Assembly: GCA_964602655.1 (NCBI GenBank)
Contig: CAZRSF010000028.1
Span: forward strand, 1 to 64,000
DNA length: 64,000 nucleotides
Origin: Moduliflexus sp964602655
GTDB lineage: Bacteria; Moduliflexota; Moduliflexia; Moduliflexales; Moduliflexaceae
Direction: 5' to 3'
Under the pieces are notes generated by a model. It worked only from the letters and a program-made list of their open reading frames with translations, did not search any database and had not been told where the DNA came from. Below, piece by piece: positions 30,523-38,728 of this stretch; the first letter of the stretch is position 1, and the number at the start of each line of letters is the position of its first letter. Both the position numbers and the translations under genes were made by a program.

Positions 30523-31554
30523 TTATTTCGCGCTGAATGTCGCGATCAAGTCTTGGATCGCTTTGACCGCGTCTGCGCCGGGCAGCCCTTTGTGCTCGAC
30601 CTCTTGTTGATATTCGTCAATGACCGGCTGTACGGCCTGTTCCCAACGCTGTTCTTCTTCCGGGGAGAGGGCGTGAATCGTCTTGCCTAACTCCGTCACA
30701 AATGCGCGACCCGCCAGATCCGCTTCGTCCCAGATGCGTCCATGCACATCCACCCATTCCGCGCCGACTTCGTCGAACACCTTCTGCGCGTCCGGCGGCA
30801 GCGACTCGTATTTCGCTTTGTTCATCACCACGAACATCGTCGAGGTATAACCGAGCGCTTTGCTTTCGATCACATAATCAATCACTTCGCCCTGTTTCCA
30901 GCCCTTCAGGGTCTCAATCGGGCAGAATGTCGCTTCCACGACGCCTTTCTGCAACGCTTCGTATGCGGCGTTCTGCGGCATCGCGACGGCGGCGGCGCCC
31001 AAATATTCGGCGATTTTGGCGCTCAATCCGGTGCAGCGGATTTTCAAGCCTTTCATCTCCTCCAGCGTGTTCACATCTTTTTTCGACGCCAGGACGCCCG
31101 GCCCGTGCGCATGAATTGTCAAGACTTTCACATCCTGCAATTCTTTCGGATTCATTTGTTGGTAATATGCGTACGCCACCTTCGAGGCCACCGCGCCGTT
31201 CGGATAGCCTAACGGCAGATCCAGCGCCTCCATCAGCGGAAAGCGTCCGCGCGTATAAGAAAAGACCGAATGCCCCATGTCGGAAATGCCGTCCACCACG
31301 CCATCGTAACAGGCTTGCGGTTTGGTCAGCGTTCCGCCCGGAAACACCGTAATTTTCACCTGCCCATTCGTCCGTTTTTCGATTTCTTTCGCCATCTCGA
31401 TGCTGGCAATGGCGTGCGGATGCGTCGGCGGGAAAAAGACGCTGAAGGAGAGTTCAATCGGTTCTTCGGCTCGAATTGACGGGGCGCAGACGGCGAACAG
31501 CGCGGCGCACGCGAAAAGAACCACAAGGCGCGTCAATACAGAAAAAGATTTCAT
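30523..31554 (-). CDS. TRAP transporter solute receptor, DctP family
   Basis: 343 residues. Periplasmic receptor that hands organic acids to a TRAP permease. Signal peptide MKSFSVLTRLVVLFACAALFA ending near SIRAEE (shown in parts). Family motifs: LSFSVFFPPTHPHAIASIEMAKEIEKRT (start LSFSVFFPPTH), VKITVFPGGTL, GLKIRCTG with the carboxylate-binding Arg, YEALQKGVVEATFCP and YTSTMFVVMNKAKYESLPPDA. No DctQ or DctM membrane genes are next to it, so it is an orphan receptor using a permease from elsewhere or serving a sensory system. The start at 31554 has AGGAGGACATCCG upstream. Confidence 0.9.
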   Translation of the reverse strand: MKSFSVLTRLVVLFACAALFAVCAPSIRAEEPIELSFSVFFPPTHPHAIASIEMAKEIEKRTNGQVKITVFPGGTLTKPQACYDGVVDGISDMGHSVFSYTRGRFPLMEALDLPLGYPNGAVASKVAYAYYQQMNPKELQDVKVLTIHAHGPGVLASKKDVNTLEEMKGLKIRCTGLSAKIAEYLGAAAVAMPQNAAYEALQKGVVEATFCPIETLKGWKQGEVIDYVIESKALGYTSTMFVVMNKAKYESLPPDAQKVFDEVGAEWVDVHGRIWDEADLAGRAFVTELGKTIHALSPEEEQRWEQAVQPVIDEYQQEVEHKGLPGADAVKAIQDLIATFSAK

Positions 31555-31925
31555 CGGATGTCCTCCTGAAGAAAGCGATCCGGATACGTCGCTCTGACGC
31601 GAACGTTCCAGGATCAGCGAGTGTAATACCAGCGGTGTTCGAATATACCAGCAATCGTCTGACAGACGAACTCCTCTCGGAATGCAGAGGATTTGTCAAT
31701 CAAAAATCGCAATTTCTCTGCGAAGCGACGCCTGCGCTTGAGCGAGAATCTTGCGGTTCGACAAATTAAATCTTGACAGATGTGTTGTCCTCTTAAGTAA
31801 TTACGTAACTGTTTACGTAATTACAAGAATACTGGTATAGGAGAGTTAAGCTTTAATACGCCCTGTCAGGGGGTTCAACCCTGACAACGATTCAGTTCGC
31901 GGCACATGATGAGGAGAATGGATGT
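31555..31925. other. Divergent control region of dctP-like and ilvE genes
   Basis: 371 nt. Contains GCGAACGTTC at 31599-31608 (related to the LacI operators but lacking the same promoter layout), the ilvE-side promoter and dyad listed separately, and a repeat CCCTGTCAGGG..CAACCCTGACA at about 31861-31886. TGAGGAGAATGG is the ribosome site for ilvE. Confidence 0.5.
31773..31824 (+). promoter_or_regulatory. Promoter with perfect 12-bp dyad upstream of ilvE
   Basis: TTGACA (31773-31778) precedes arms GTAATTACGTAA (31797-31808) and TTACGTAATTAC (31813-31824) separated by 4 nt; the dyad covers the expected -10. It contains two TTACGTAA octamers 12 bp apart. Part of it (GTAACTGTTTACGTA, 31805-31819) equals the terminus of the repeat at 55872, so it may instead be a MITE scar. 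Confidence 0.4.
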
Positions 31926-32954
31926 ATGGAAAAAGTCAATCTTGATTGGACGCAGATCGGGTTCGAATATCGCAAAACAGATATGCGCTATATTGCATAT
32001 TATCAGGACGGCGCATGGGATGGCGGTCGTTTAGACAGTGGGAATACCATTACGATTCACGAAGGCTCGCAGGCGCTTCACTACGGACAGTCGTGTTTCG
32101 AAGGCTTAAAAGCGCAAACGGCGAAAGATGGGCGCGTACTGCTGTTCCGCCCGGATCAAAACGCCAAACGGTTGAACAACAGCGCGCGGTCATTGCTGAT
32201 GGTTGACGTCCCGGAACCGATGTTTCTCCAGGCGTGTCATGATGTGGTCAAGGCCAACCTGCGCTGGGTGCCGCCGTATGGTTCCGGCGCGTCGCTGTAT
32301 CTGCGCCCCTATCTGTTCGGGCATGGCGAGAATATCGGTTTGAAACCGGCCAGGCAGTATATCTTTTCGATTTTTGTCTGCCCGGTCGGCCCGTATTTCA
32401 AAGACGGCTTTGCGCCGATTGCCCTGACCACGACGGACTATGACCGCGCCGCCCCGAAAGGCACAGGCGCAGCGAAGGTCGGCGGGAATTACGCGGCCAG
32501 TTTTCTGCCGCATGAACTTGCCGTGAAGGCCGGATTTACGGATTGCATCTATCTTGATCCGAAAACCCATGCCTATATTGACGAAGTCGGCACCTCGAAT
32601 TTTTTCGGCATCACAAAAGACGGCGTGTTCGTCACCCCGAAATCGCCTTCCATTCTGCCGAGCATTACGAAATTTTCGCTGATGCACATTGCGAAGGCAT
32701 ACTTCGGGATGCCGGTCGAAGAACGCCCGGTCTCGATTGAGCGCCTCGATGAATTCGCCGAAGCCGGCGCATGCGGAACGGCGGCAGTGATTACGCCGAT
32801 TGGCAGCATTGTGCATCACGGTCATCGGCATACGTTTTATGGCGATGGCACAGCCGCTGGCCCGGTCACGACAAAATTGTACGAGACGCTCACCGGGATT
32901 CAGCGCGGCGAGATTGACGCGCCGGATGGCTGGCTTATGGACGTGGCCGCCTGA
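31926..32954 (+). CDS. ilvE: Branched-chain amino acid aminotransferase
   Basis: 342-residue PLP fold-type IV aminotransferase making or degrading leucine, isoleucine and valine with 2-oxoglutarate/glutamate. It begins like type II (eukaryotic-like) BCATs (LDWTQIGFEYRKTDMRYIAYY). The PLP lysine is in GAAKVGGNYAASFLP at about 186, with YIDEVGTSNFFGI and GTAAVITPIGSIV as phosphate-binding parts, and SCFEGLKAQT near 60. Length matches the family. It stands alone with its own promoter; no other leucine or isoleucine genes are near. Confidence 0.92.
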   Translation: MEKVNLDWTQIGFEYRKTDMRYIAYYQDGAWDGGRLDSGNTITIHEGSQALHYGQSCFEGLKAQTAKDGRVLLFRPDQNAKRLNNSARSLLMVDVPEPMFLQACHDVVKANLRWVPPYGSGASLYLRPYLFGHGENIGLKPARQYIFSIFVCPVGPYFKDGFAPIALTTTDYDRAAPKGTGAAKVGGNYAASFLPHELAVKAGFTDCIYLDPKTHAYIDEVGTSNFFGITKDGVFVTPKSPSILPSITKFSLMHIAKAYFGMPVEERPVSIERLDEFAEAGACGTAAVITPIGSIVHHGHRHTFYGDGTAAGPVTTKLYETLTGIQRGEIDAPDGWLMDVAA

Positions 32955-33018
32955 GCGCCGACGCAAACCGATGTTCGTGCTCCTCGTTCCACGCTCTGCG
33001 TGGAACGAGAATTAGGGC

Positions 33019-33140
33019 GGCTGTTAAGTTCTGTAATTGCGAGGAGCGATAGCGACGAAGCAATCTCGTGAATATCACCGGATTGCTTCGTCGTTGTCAC
33101 TCCTCGCAATGACAGGCATGTTCACGAGAACGTAACAACC
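33019..33140. mobile_element. Nested palindromic element, copy 1
   Basis: Outer inverted ends GGCTGTTAAGTTCT (33019-33032) and AGAACGTAACAACC (33127-33140), two mismatches; inside, facing copies of the TTGCGAGGAGCG..AGCGACGAAGCAATC repeat with several mismatches. A decayed relative of copy 2. Confidence 0.65.
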
Positions 33141-33298
33141 TTGTCCCTGCCAGGCTTCGAAACGCTGGCAAGGGCGGTATGTATTTTTCATGACCTCATC
33201 AAAATCAAATAAACGACATTATCTTGTAAACGAAAGAGGCCGTGAGACGACTATTGATGCGAGCGTTGATTTTGCTACGTCCTGCCAGAGTTTTAACC

Positions 33299-33424
33299 CA
33301 GGGCTGTTACGTTCTGTCATGGCGAGGAGCGTCAGCGACGAAGCCATCCCGTCGTTCTTACGAGATGGCTTCGTCGCTGACGCTCCTCGCCATGACAGCG
33401 TTTCGTTAGAACGTAACAGCCCTG
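33299..33424. mobile_element. Nested palindromic element, copy 2
   Basis: Perfect 17-bp outer inverted repeats CAGGGCTGTTACGTTCT (33299-33315) and complement (33408-33424). Inside is a perfect pair of 33-bp arms beginning GTCATGGCGAGGAGCG (33317-33349 and 33364-33396). The perfect match of both layers suggests recent activity. Confidence 0.75.
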
Positions 33425-33523
33425 CCTGACAGGGCTGAAGCGCAACCATATTAATTTTTTATATTCGTATCAATATTGAGGTATCGGTCAATTGAAAGAT
33501 CATCCTGATGTCACGCTGAATAT

Positions 33524-34849
33524 ATGAAACCTGTAATTTTATGTGTTGACGACGAGAAAATTATTCTCAGCAGTTTAAAAGAACAACTCAAACGGCATTT
33601 TGGCAGCGCCTATCACATTGAAACCGTTGAAAGCGGCGAAGAAGCGTTAGAAGTTGTCGGCGAATTTGCGGAACGGACGGTCGAATTGCCGATTGTCATC
33701 GCCGATCAGATCATGCCCGGCATGAAGGGAGATGAACTGCTCAAAGCCATTCATCTGCTCCTGCCCAAGACCCTGAAGATCATGCTGACCGGACAGGCGA
33801 ACGCCGATGCCGTCGGCAACGCGGTCAATCATGCCCGCCTGTACCGATACATCGCCAAACCCTGGGAACCGACCGATTTGTCGCTGACCATTACCGAAGC
33901 ATTACGCAGTTATTTTCAAGAGAAAAAAGTCGAAGAGCAGAATACGGCCTTACAGAAAATGAATGCCGAATTGGAGCAGATGAATCAGGCGTATGAACGC
34001 TTTGTGCCGAAAGAATTTTTGCAATTGTTAGAGAAACGCAGTATCCTCGATGTCCGCTTAGGCGATCAGGTGCAGCAGGACATGACCATCCTCTTTTCCG
34101 ATATTCGCGGGTTTACGTCCTTGTCGGAGAAAATGACCCCGGATGATAATTTTCGGTTTATTAACGCCTATTTAGGCCAGATGGGGCCGATTGTGCGCGA
34201 GTATCACGGCGTCATCGATAAATTCTTAGGGGACGGCATTATGGCGCTGTTTCAGAAAAAAGCGGATCATGCCGTGCAAGCCGCGATTCGCATGTTGCAG
34301 ACGCTCAAGGACTACAATCAGGAACGCGCGAAACACGACCGCGCCCCGGTGCATATCGGGATCGGCATCAATACCGGCACCTTGATGTTAGGCATTATCG
34401 GCGAACAAGGCCGTATGGACGGCACCGTCATTTCCGATTCCGTCAACTTAGCCGCGCGCCTCGAGGGATTGACCAAAGTCTTCGGCGCGTCCCTGCTCAT
34501 CAGCGAACATTGCTTGAATGCGCTTGAACATCGGGAGAGTTATTATTCGCGCTTTTTGGGCAAGGTGCAAGTCAAAGGCAAAAATACCATCGTCTCGGTC
34601 TTCGAAATTTATAACGGCGATGCTGAACCGGAAATCGCCCTGAAACTCAAAACAAAGCCGTTGTTCGAAGACGGCCTGAATCACTATTTCGACAAAGAGT
34701 TCGCCGAAGCCGCCGTCTTATTCAAGAATGTGCTGAAAGACCATCCGACCGATAAAACCGCCCGACTGTATCTTGAACGTTCCGCCCAGTATCTTGTGCA
34801 AGGCGTTCTGGACACATGGCAAGGAGTCGAGGCGATTGAATATAAATAG
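33524..34849 (+). CDS. Receiver-domain class III adenylate cyclase
   Basis: 441 residues. The receiver domain (1-120) has VDDEKII and phospho-acceptor Asp in VIADQIMPGMKGDE, with the LTGQA motif shared by the two receivers at 44404 and 44985. A coiled coil (about 125-165) leads to a class III cyclase (175-350): ILFSDIRGFTSLSE and FLGDGIMALF give the two metal Asp residues, the Lys in VIDKFLGDG suggests ATP as substrate, and DGTVISDSVNLAARLEG is the transition-state region. The tail has a TPR-like pair (AAVLFKNVLKDHPTDKTARLYL). Makes cAMP under phosphorylation control, probably by the kinase encoded 21 nt downstream. Confidence 0.9.
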   Translation: MKPVILCVDDEKIILSSLKEQLKRHFGSAYHIETVESGEEALEVVGEFAERTVELPIVIADQIMPGMKGDELLKAIHLLLPKTLKIMLTGQANADAVGNAVNHARLYRYIAKPWEPTDLSLTITEALRSYFQEKKVEEQNTALQKMNAELEQMNQAYERFVPKEFLQLLEKRSILDVRLGDQVQQDMTILFSDIRGFTSLSEKMTPDDNFRFINAYLGQMGPIVREYHGVIDKFLGDGIMALFQKKADHAVQAAIRMLQTLKDYNQERAKHDRAPVHIGIGINTGTLMLGIIGEQGRMDGTVISDSVNLAARLEGLTKVFGASLLISEHCLNALEHRESYYSRFLGKVQVKGKNTIVSVFEIYNGDAEPEIALKLKTKPLFEDGLNHYFDKEFAEAAVLFKNVLKDHPTDKTARLYLERSAQYLVQGVLDTWQGVEAIEYK

Positions 34850-34870
34850 ACTGTAAAGGAGTGTTCGTGC

Positions 34871-37800
34871 ATGAACGTCTGGTTGAAACGCATATTCATG
34901 TTTGTCTGCGTGTTTGCGCTGCTCGATGCCATTGTGATTCGTGGCTTGTACCGGAGCTTGCAAAACAAACGAGAGGAATATTTTACAAAAGAGATCAACG
35001 AACTGAAAATTGCCTATAGCGCGATTACGAGAACGTATGACATCAATGCGCAGGGATTTTATCATAAATTGATGGACGTGCCCGAAGTGGCCGTCAGCCT
35101 TGAACAGGCGGCCACTGTTGATGCGCGCCATCAGGCCGCATTGCGCGCGTTGCTCTACTACCAACTGAGTTCGACCTACCGCCAATTTCAACAACAGCAA
35201 GTCGCGTTGTTGAGTTTTTATCTCCCCGACAGCACGCCGTTGCTGAAGATGAATTCCCCCCTGCTTTCAGGCGACTATCTGCCAGAATCTCGCGCATCCA
35301 TCCGAACCGTGATGCGAAGCCGACAAGAGCTTTCGGGAATGGAAAGCGTGGATGGCTTCGTCGGGTATCGGTATCTGCTGCCGGTTCAGTCGAAAAATCA
35401 ACTGTTGGGCGGCATCGAAATCGGCTTAGCGCTCCCGGATATCGAAGAGCAAATGCAAAACTTGCTGATGCGTCAATTCGTGTTCCTCATCAAGCGCGAT
35501 GTACAGGAACAGACGGGGCTTCATGGCAATTTCGCGCCAAGCGAACTCAGCGATGCGTATCTCGTCTCTCAAGAGAACTTGTGGATTTCCGACACCATCA
35601 AACATTATATTGAGAAATATGATGTTGAGAAAAAAGACATTGCAGAAACGGTGGCAGACGTCAAACAATACATCAAAGACAAAGCCGCGCCGGGAATTGC
35701 CGCGCAAAAAAGCTTCGCCATCGCGTTGAAACCCGCGTTGATGGTGCATGACAACCAAAATTTCGTGGTGGCGTTTCTACCGATTGCGGATATGAACGGC
35801 AAACATCTCGCGTATTTGGTCTCGCATCGTTCGGATAGCACGCTCGACAGCTTCAGCGAGGCGTTTTTTCTCAAAGCGCTGATCGCGAGTTGCGTGTTGT
35901 TGTTCGTGATGATTTTTGTGTACCAGATCAAGCGCAGCCGCAAGATGATCTTGAACAGTCGCGACCGTTTGCAAGGGATTACGGACAACATGTTCGAAGG
36001 TTTATGCGTGTTGGACGAGCATCATCATATCACCTTCGTCAATCCGGCGGCAGAGCGGCTGTTGGGGTATTCGCGCAAAGAACTGCTGACGCGAACGCTG
36101 CATCATCTCCTTGAACATGAACTGAACGACTGCGTCACGTCGGACGCCGCCTGTACGGTCTGCGACGCCATCGAAACCGGTCGCGTGTATCAGTCCGACG
36201 ATTTAGTGTTAGTGACGCGAGATCGTCGGTTTTTCCCGGCGAATTTGACCGTGACGCCGTTGATAGACAAACCCGGCAAACGCACCGGTTCCATCGTCGT
36301 CTTTCAGGATATTACGGAACACAAACAGGCAGATGTGGCGTTGAAGAAAAGCGAGGCGTATAACCGCTTGATTATCGAAACGATGAGCGAAGGGCTGGCC
36401 ACGTTCGACAGCAACGCGCGCTTGCTGTATGTGAATACGCAATTTTGCCACATGTTCGGCCTTCGCCGGGAGGAATTGATCGGAAGCGTCTTTTTTGAGT
36501 ATATGGATGCCAGGAATCGCGACACGATTCTTCGGGATATTGCCGAATTCCAGCGCACCGGCATCCAGGCCGCGCCGTATGAGTTGGAATGGCAGCGGCA
36601 GGATGGCCGTCGGTTCGTGACGCTGACTGCGCCGCAAGCCTTTCGTGATGATCACGGTCAGTATGCTGGCGGCGTGGTCGTCATGACCGATATCACGCCC
36701 CTCAAAGAGGTCGAAGATAAACTTCGCGAAGCCAACACCTTCACAGAATCCATCTTGCAAAATGTGCCGGAAGTGATCTTTTCCCTCGATCAGGAGATGT
36801 GTTTGACGTATATCAGCCCGAAATGCGAGCAGGTGTTCGGCTATACCGCGCAAGAATTTCTCCAGACCCCCGGACTGTTGAAAGAAATGATTTTCGCAGA
36901 GGATCGCGCGCTCTTTTGTTCCGCGCAAGATGCCTTGCGTATGGGGCAAGTATCGTCAGTCGAATTGCGCATCATCAAAAAGAATGGCGAGATCATCTGG
37001 ACGCATAAATCGTCCACGCCGACGCTTGACGCCGAGGGGAGTCTCGTTCGCGTGGATTCCAGCATGTATGACATCAGCGACCTGAAAAAAGCCGAATACG
37101 CGCTGTCCGAAGAACGGAATTTATTGCGCACCTTGCTGAATGCCATTCCTGATGCGGTTTACATGAAAAATACGAACGGGCAGTATGTTATGGTGAATAC
37201 CGCCTTTGCGCAGTTGTTCGGCAAACGCCACGTGAGCGATCTCGTCGGACTTGTCACGGCAGATTTGCTTTCCGAGTATCAGGCAAAGCAGATGGATACG
37301 TTAGAACAGACGACTCTTCTTACCGGACGTCCGGTCGTTTCAGAAGAAATTTTGCTGACCATCAACCAGCAGGACGCCTGGTTTTTGAAAACTACCGTCG
37401 CTGTTCGTAATGATACTGGTGAGATTGTTGGCCTGCTCGGCATCAATCGCGATATTACGGAGCGCAAACGGGCGGAAGAAGTGCTGGTGGATATGAATAT
37501 CGAATTGAAAGAAACGCTGGATAACCTGAAACGCACGCAATCGCAGCTTATTCAGTCGGAAAAGATGGCCGCGCTCGGCCAATTGATTGCCGGAGTCGCG
37601 CATGAAATCAACACGCCGCTCGGCGCAATTCGCGCGTCTATCGGGAATATTGCCAACGCCCTCAGCGAAACGCTTTCCCAGTTGCCCCGACTGCTGTCAA
37701 CCTTATCGTCAGAAGAACAATCCGTCTTTTTCGCCTTCGTCGAACGCGCGGCGCAGAAAAAATCGCATGCGACCTCGCGCGAAGAACGCCAACTGAAGCG

Positions 37801-38530
37801 CCAACTGCGTCAGGAATTGGAAACGCATCGGCTTGAGGATGTTGATATTCTGGCGGATATGTTTATCGATATCGGTATCTATGATGATGTCGCCGCCTAT
37901 TTGCCGATCTTTCAACGGCCTGATGCGGTCAACGTGTTGCAAATCGCCTATAATTTGGCCGCGCAGCAGCACAACAGCGACAATATTGCGACTGCTGTGG
38001 AACGCGCCTCCAAAATCGTCTTCGCATTAAAAAGCTATGCCCACTTCGATCATTCCGGTGAAATGGCTTCGATCAATCTCGCCGAAGAAATCGAGGTGGT
38101 CCTCACGCTCTATTACAACCAATTGAAGCACGGAATCGAAGTGATCAAGCGGTATCGCGACATTCCGCCGGTGCGCTGCTACCCCGATGAATTGAATCAG
38201 GTCTGGACGAACCTGATTCATAACGCCGTGCAGGCGATGGATGGGCGTGGCACGCTCGAAATCGGCGTGGCGCAGCAGGATGGGCATGTCGTCGTGGAGA
38301 TTACCGATTCCGGCTGCGGCATCCCCGAAAGCATCCGCGAGCGCATTTTCGAGCCGTTCTTCACCACCAAGCCGTCGGGCGAAGGCAGCGGATTGGGATT
38401 GGATATTGTCAAAAAAATTCTTGAAAAACATCAAGGAACGATTCAGGTCGAAAGCCGACCGGGTAGGACGACATTCAGCGTCTTTCTGCCGATTGTTGGC
38501 GCGGACGATGCGTCGTCGGCATCAATGTGA
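34871..38530 (+). CDS. Membrane multi-PAS sensor histidine kinase with inserted DHp domain
   Basis: 1219 residues. TM1 (8-26) and TM2 (about 337-357) flank a Cache-like periplasmic sensor (VGYRYLLPVQSKNQLLGGIEIG). Four PAS domains follow (about 375-480, 490-610, 615-740, 745-870). The phospho-accepting His lies in AHEINTPLGAIRASIGN at about 911. About 110 extra helical residues (ATSREERQLKRQLRQELE, then DILADMFIDIGIYDD) separate this helix from the second DHp helix (NIATAVERASKIVFALKSY). The ATPase domain has ELNQVWTNLIHNAVQAMDG, DSGCGIP and GEGSGLGLDIVKKI. AAGGAG precedes the ATG. It is probably the partner of the receiver-cyclase upstream. Confidence 0.92.
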   Translation: MNVWLKRIFMFVCVFALLDAIVIRGLYRSLQNKREEYFTKEINELKIAYSAITRTYDINAQGFYHKLMDVPEVAVSLEQAATVDARHQAALRALLYYQLSSTYRQFQQQQVALLSFYLPDSTPLLKMNSPLLSGDYLPESRASIRTVMRSRQELSGMESVDGFVGYRYLLPVQSKNQLLGGIEIGLALPDIEEQMQNLLMRQFVFLIKRDVQEQTGLHGNFAPSELSDAYLVSQENLWISDTIKHYIEKYDVEKKDIAETVADVKQYIKDKAAPGIAAQKSFAIALKPALMVHDNQNFVVAFLPIADMNGKHLAYLVSHRSDSTLDSFSEAFFLKALIASCVLLFVMIFVYQIKRSRKMILNSRDRLQGITDNMFEGLCVLDEHHHITFVNPAAERLLGYSRKELLTRTLHHLLEHELNDCVTSDAACTVCDAIETGRVYQSDDLVLVTRDRRFFPANLTVTPLIDKPGKRTGSIVVFQDITEHKQADVALKKSEAYNRLIIETMSEGLATFDSNARLLYVNTQFCHMFGLRREELIGSVFFEYMDARNRDTILRDIAEFQRTGIQAAPYELEWQRQDGRRFVTLTAPQAFRDDHGQYAGGVVVMTDITPLKEVEDKLREANTFTESILQNVPEVIFSLDQEMCLTYISPKCEQVFGYTAQEFLQTPGLLKEMIFAEDRALFCSAQDALRMGQVSSVELRIIKKNGEIIWTHKSSTPTLDAEGSLVRVDSSMYDISDLKKAEYALSEERNLLRTLLNAIPDAVYMKNTNGQYVMVNTAFAQLFGKRHVSDLVGLVTADLLSEYQAKQMDTLEQTTLLTGRPVVSEEILLTINQQDAWFLKTTVAVRNDTGEIVGLLGINRDITERKRAEEVLVDMNIELKETLDNLKRTQSQLIQSEKMAALGQLIAGVAHEINTPLGAIRASIGNIANALSETLSQLPRLLSTLSSEEQSVFFAFVERAAQKKSHATSREERQLKRQLRQELETHRLEDVDILADMFIDIGIYDDVAAYLPIFQRPDAVNVLQIAYNLAAQQHNSDNIATAVERASKIVFALKSYAHFDHSGEMASINLAEEIEVVLTLYYNQLKHGIEVIKRYRDIPPVRCYPDELNQVWTNLIHNAVQAMDGRGTLEIGVAQQDGHVVVEITDSGCGIPESIRERIFEPFFTTKPSGEGSGLGLDIVKKILEKHQGTIQVESRPGRTTFSVFLPIVGADDASSASM

Positions 38531-38728
38531 AATGCTGTTTTCATGCGATGGGTCGCGTTGCCCCAACCCTGGCAGGGTTTTCGCAGCGGCATTGACGCGA
38601 TCTGAGGAGCGCAAAAGCGCAGCTTTTGCCGTCAAAGCTTCGCGTTGAGACTCCTTCGTTATGTTCAATGGAAATGAAATAGTGCTTGTATTTATTTACG
38701 TACCGTTAACGAGTTCCGTATAAACATT
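38531..38728. other. Spacer with repeat fragments between two kinase genes
   Basis: Contains AACCCTGGCAGGGTT (about 38565-38579), a palindrome GCAAAAGC-GC-AGCTTTTGC (about 38600-38618) and a partial MITE end TATTTATTTACGTACCG (about 38691-38707) matching the 55872 element. No gene. Confidence 0.5.

Larger units (their letters stand above)
32955..33523. other. 569-nt spacer with two nested palindromic elements
   Basis: Holds the elements at 33019-33140 and 33299-33424 and a short palindrome CCCTGCCAGGCTTCGAAACG at about 33144-33175. Small frames here are made of repeats only. No gene is supported. Confidence 0.7.

Noticed and set aside
31599..31608. LacI operator upstream of the DctP gene
   Set aside because: GCGAACGTTC is present but without a TTGACA at the fixed distance, and GAACGTTC also occurs inside a coding region (about 34782), so chance is likely.
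33019..33424. CRISPR array
   Set aside because: Repeats are inverted palindromes with few copies and no regular spacers; no cas genes.
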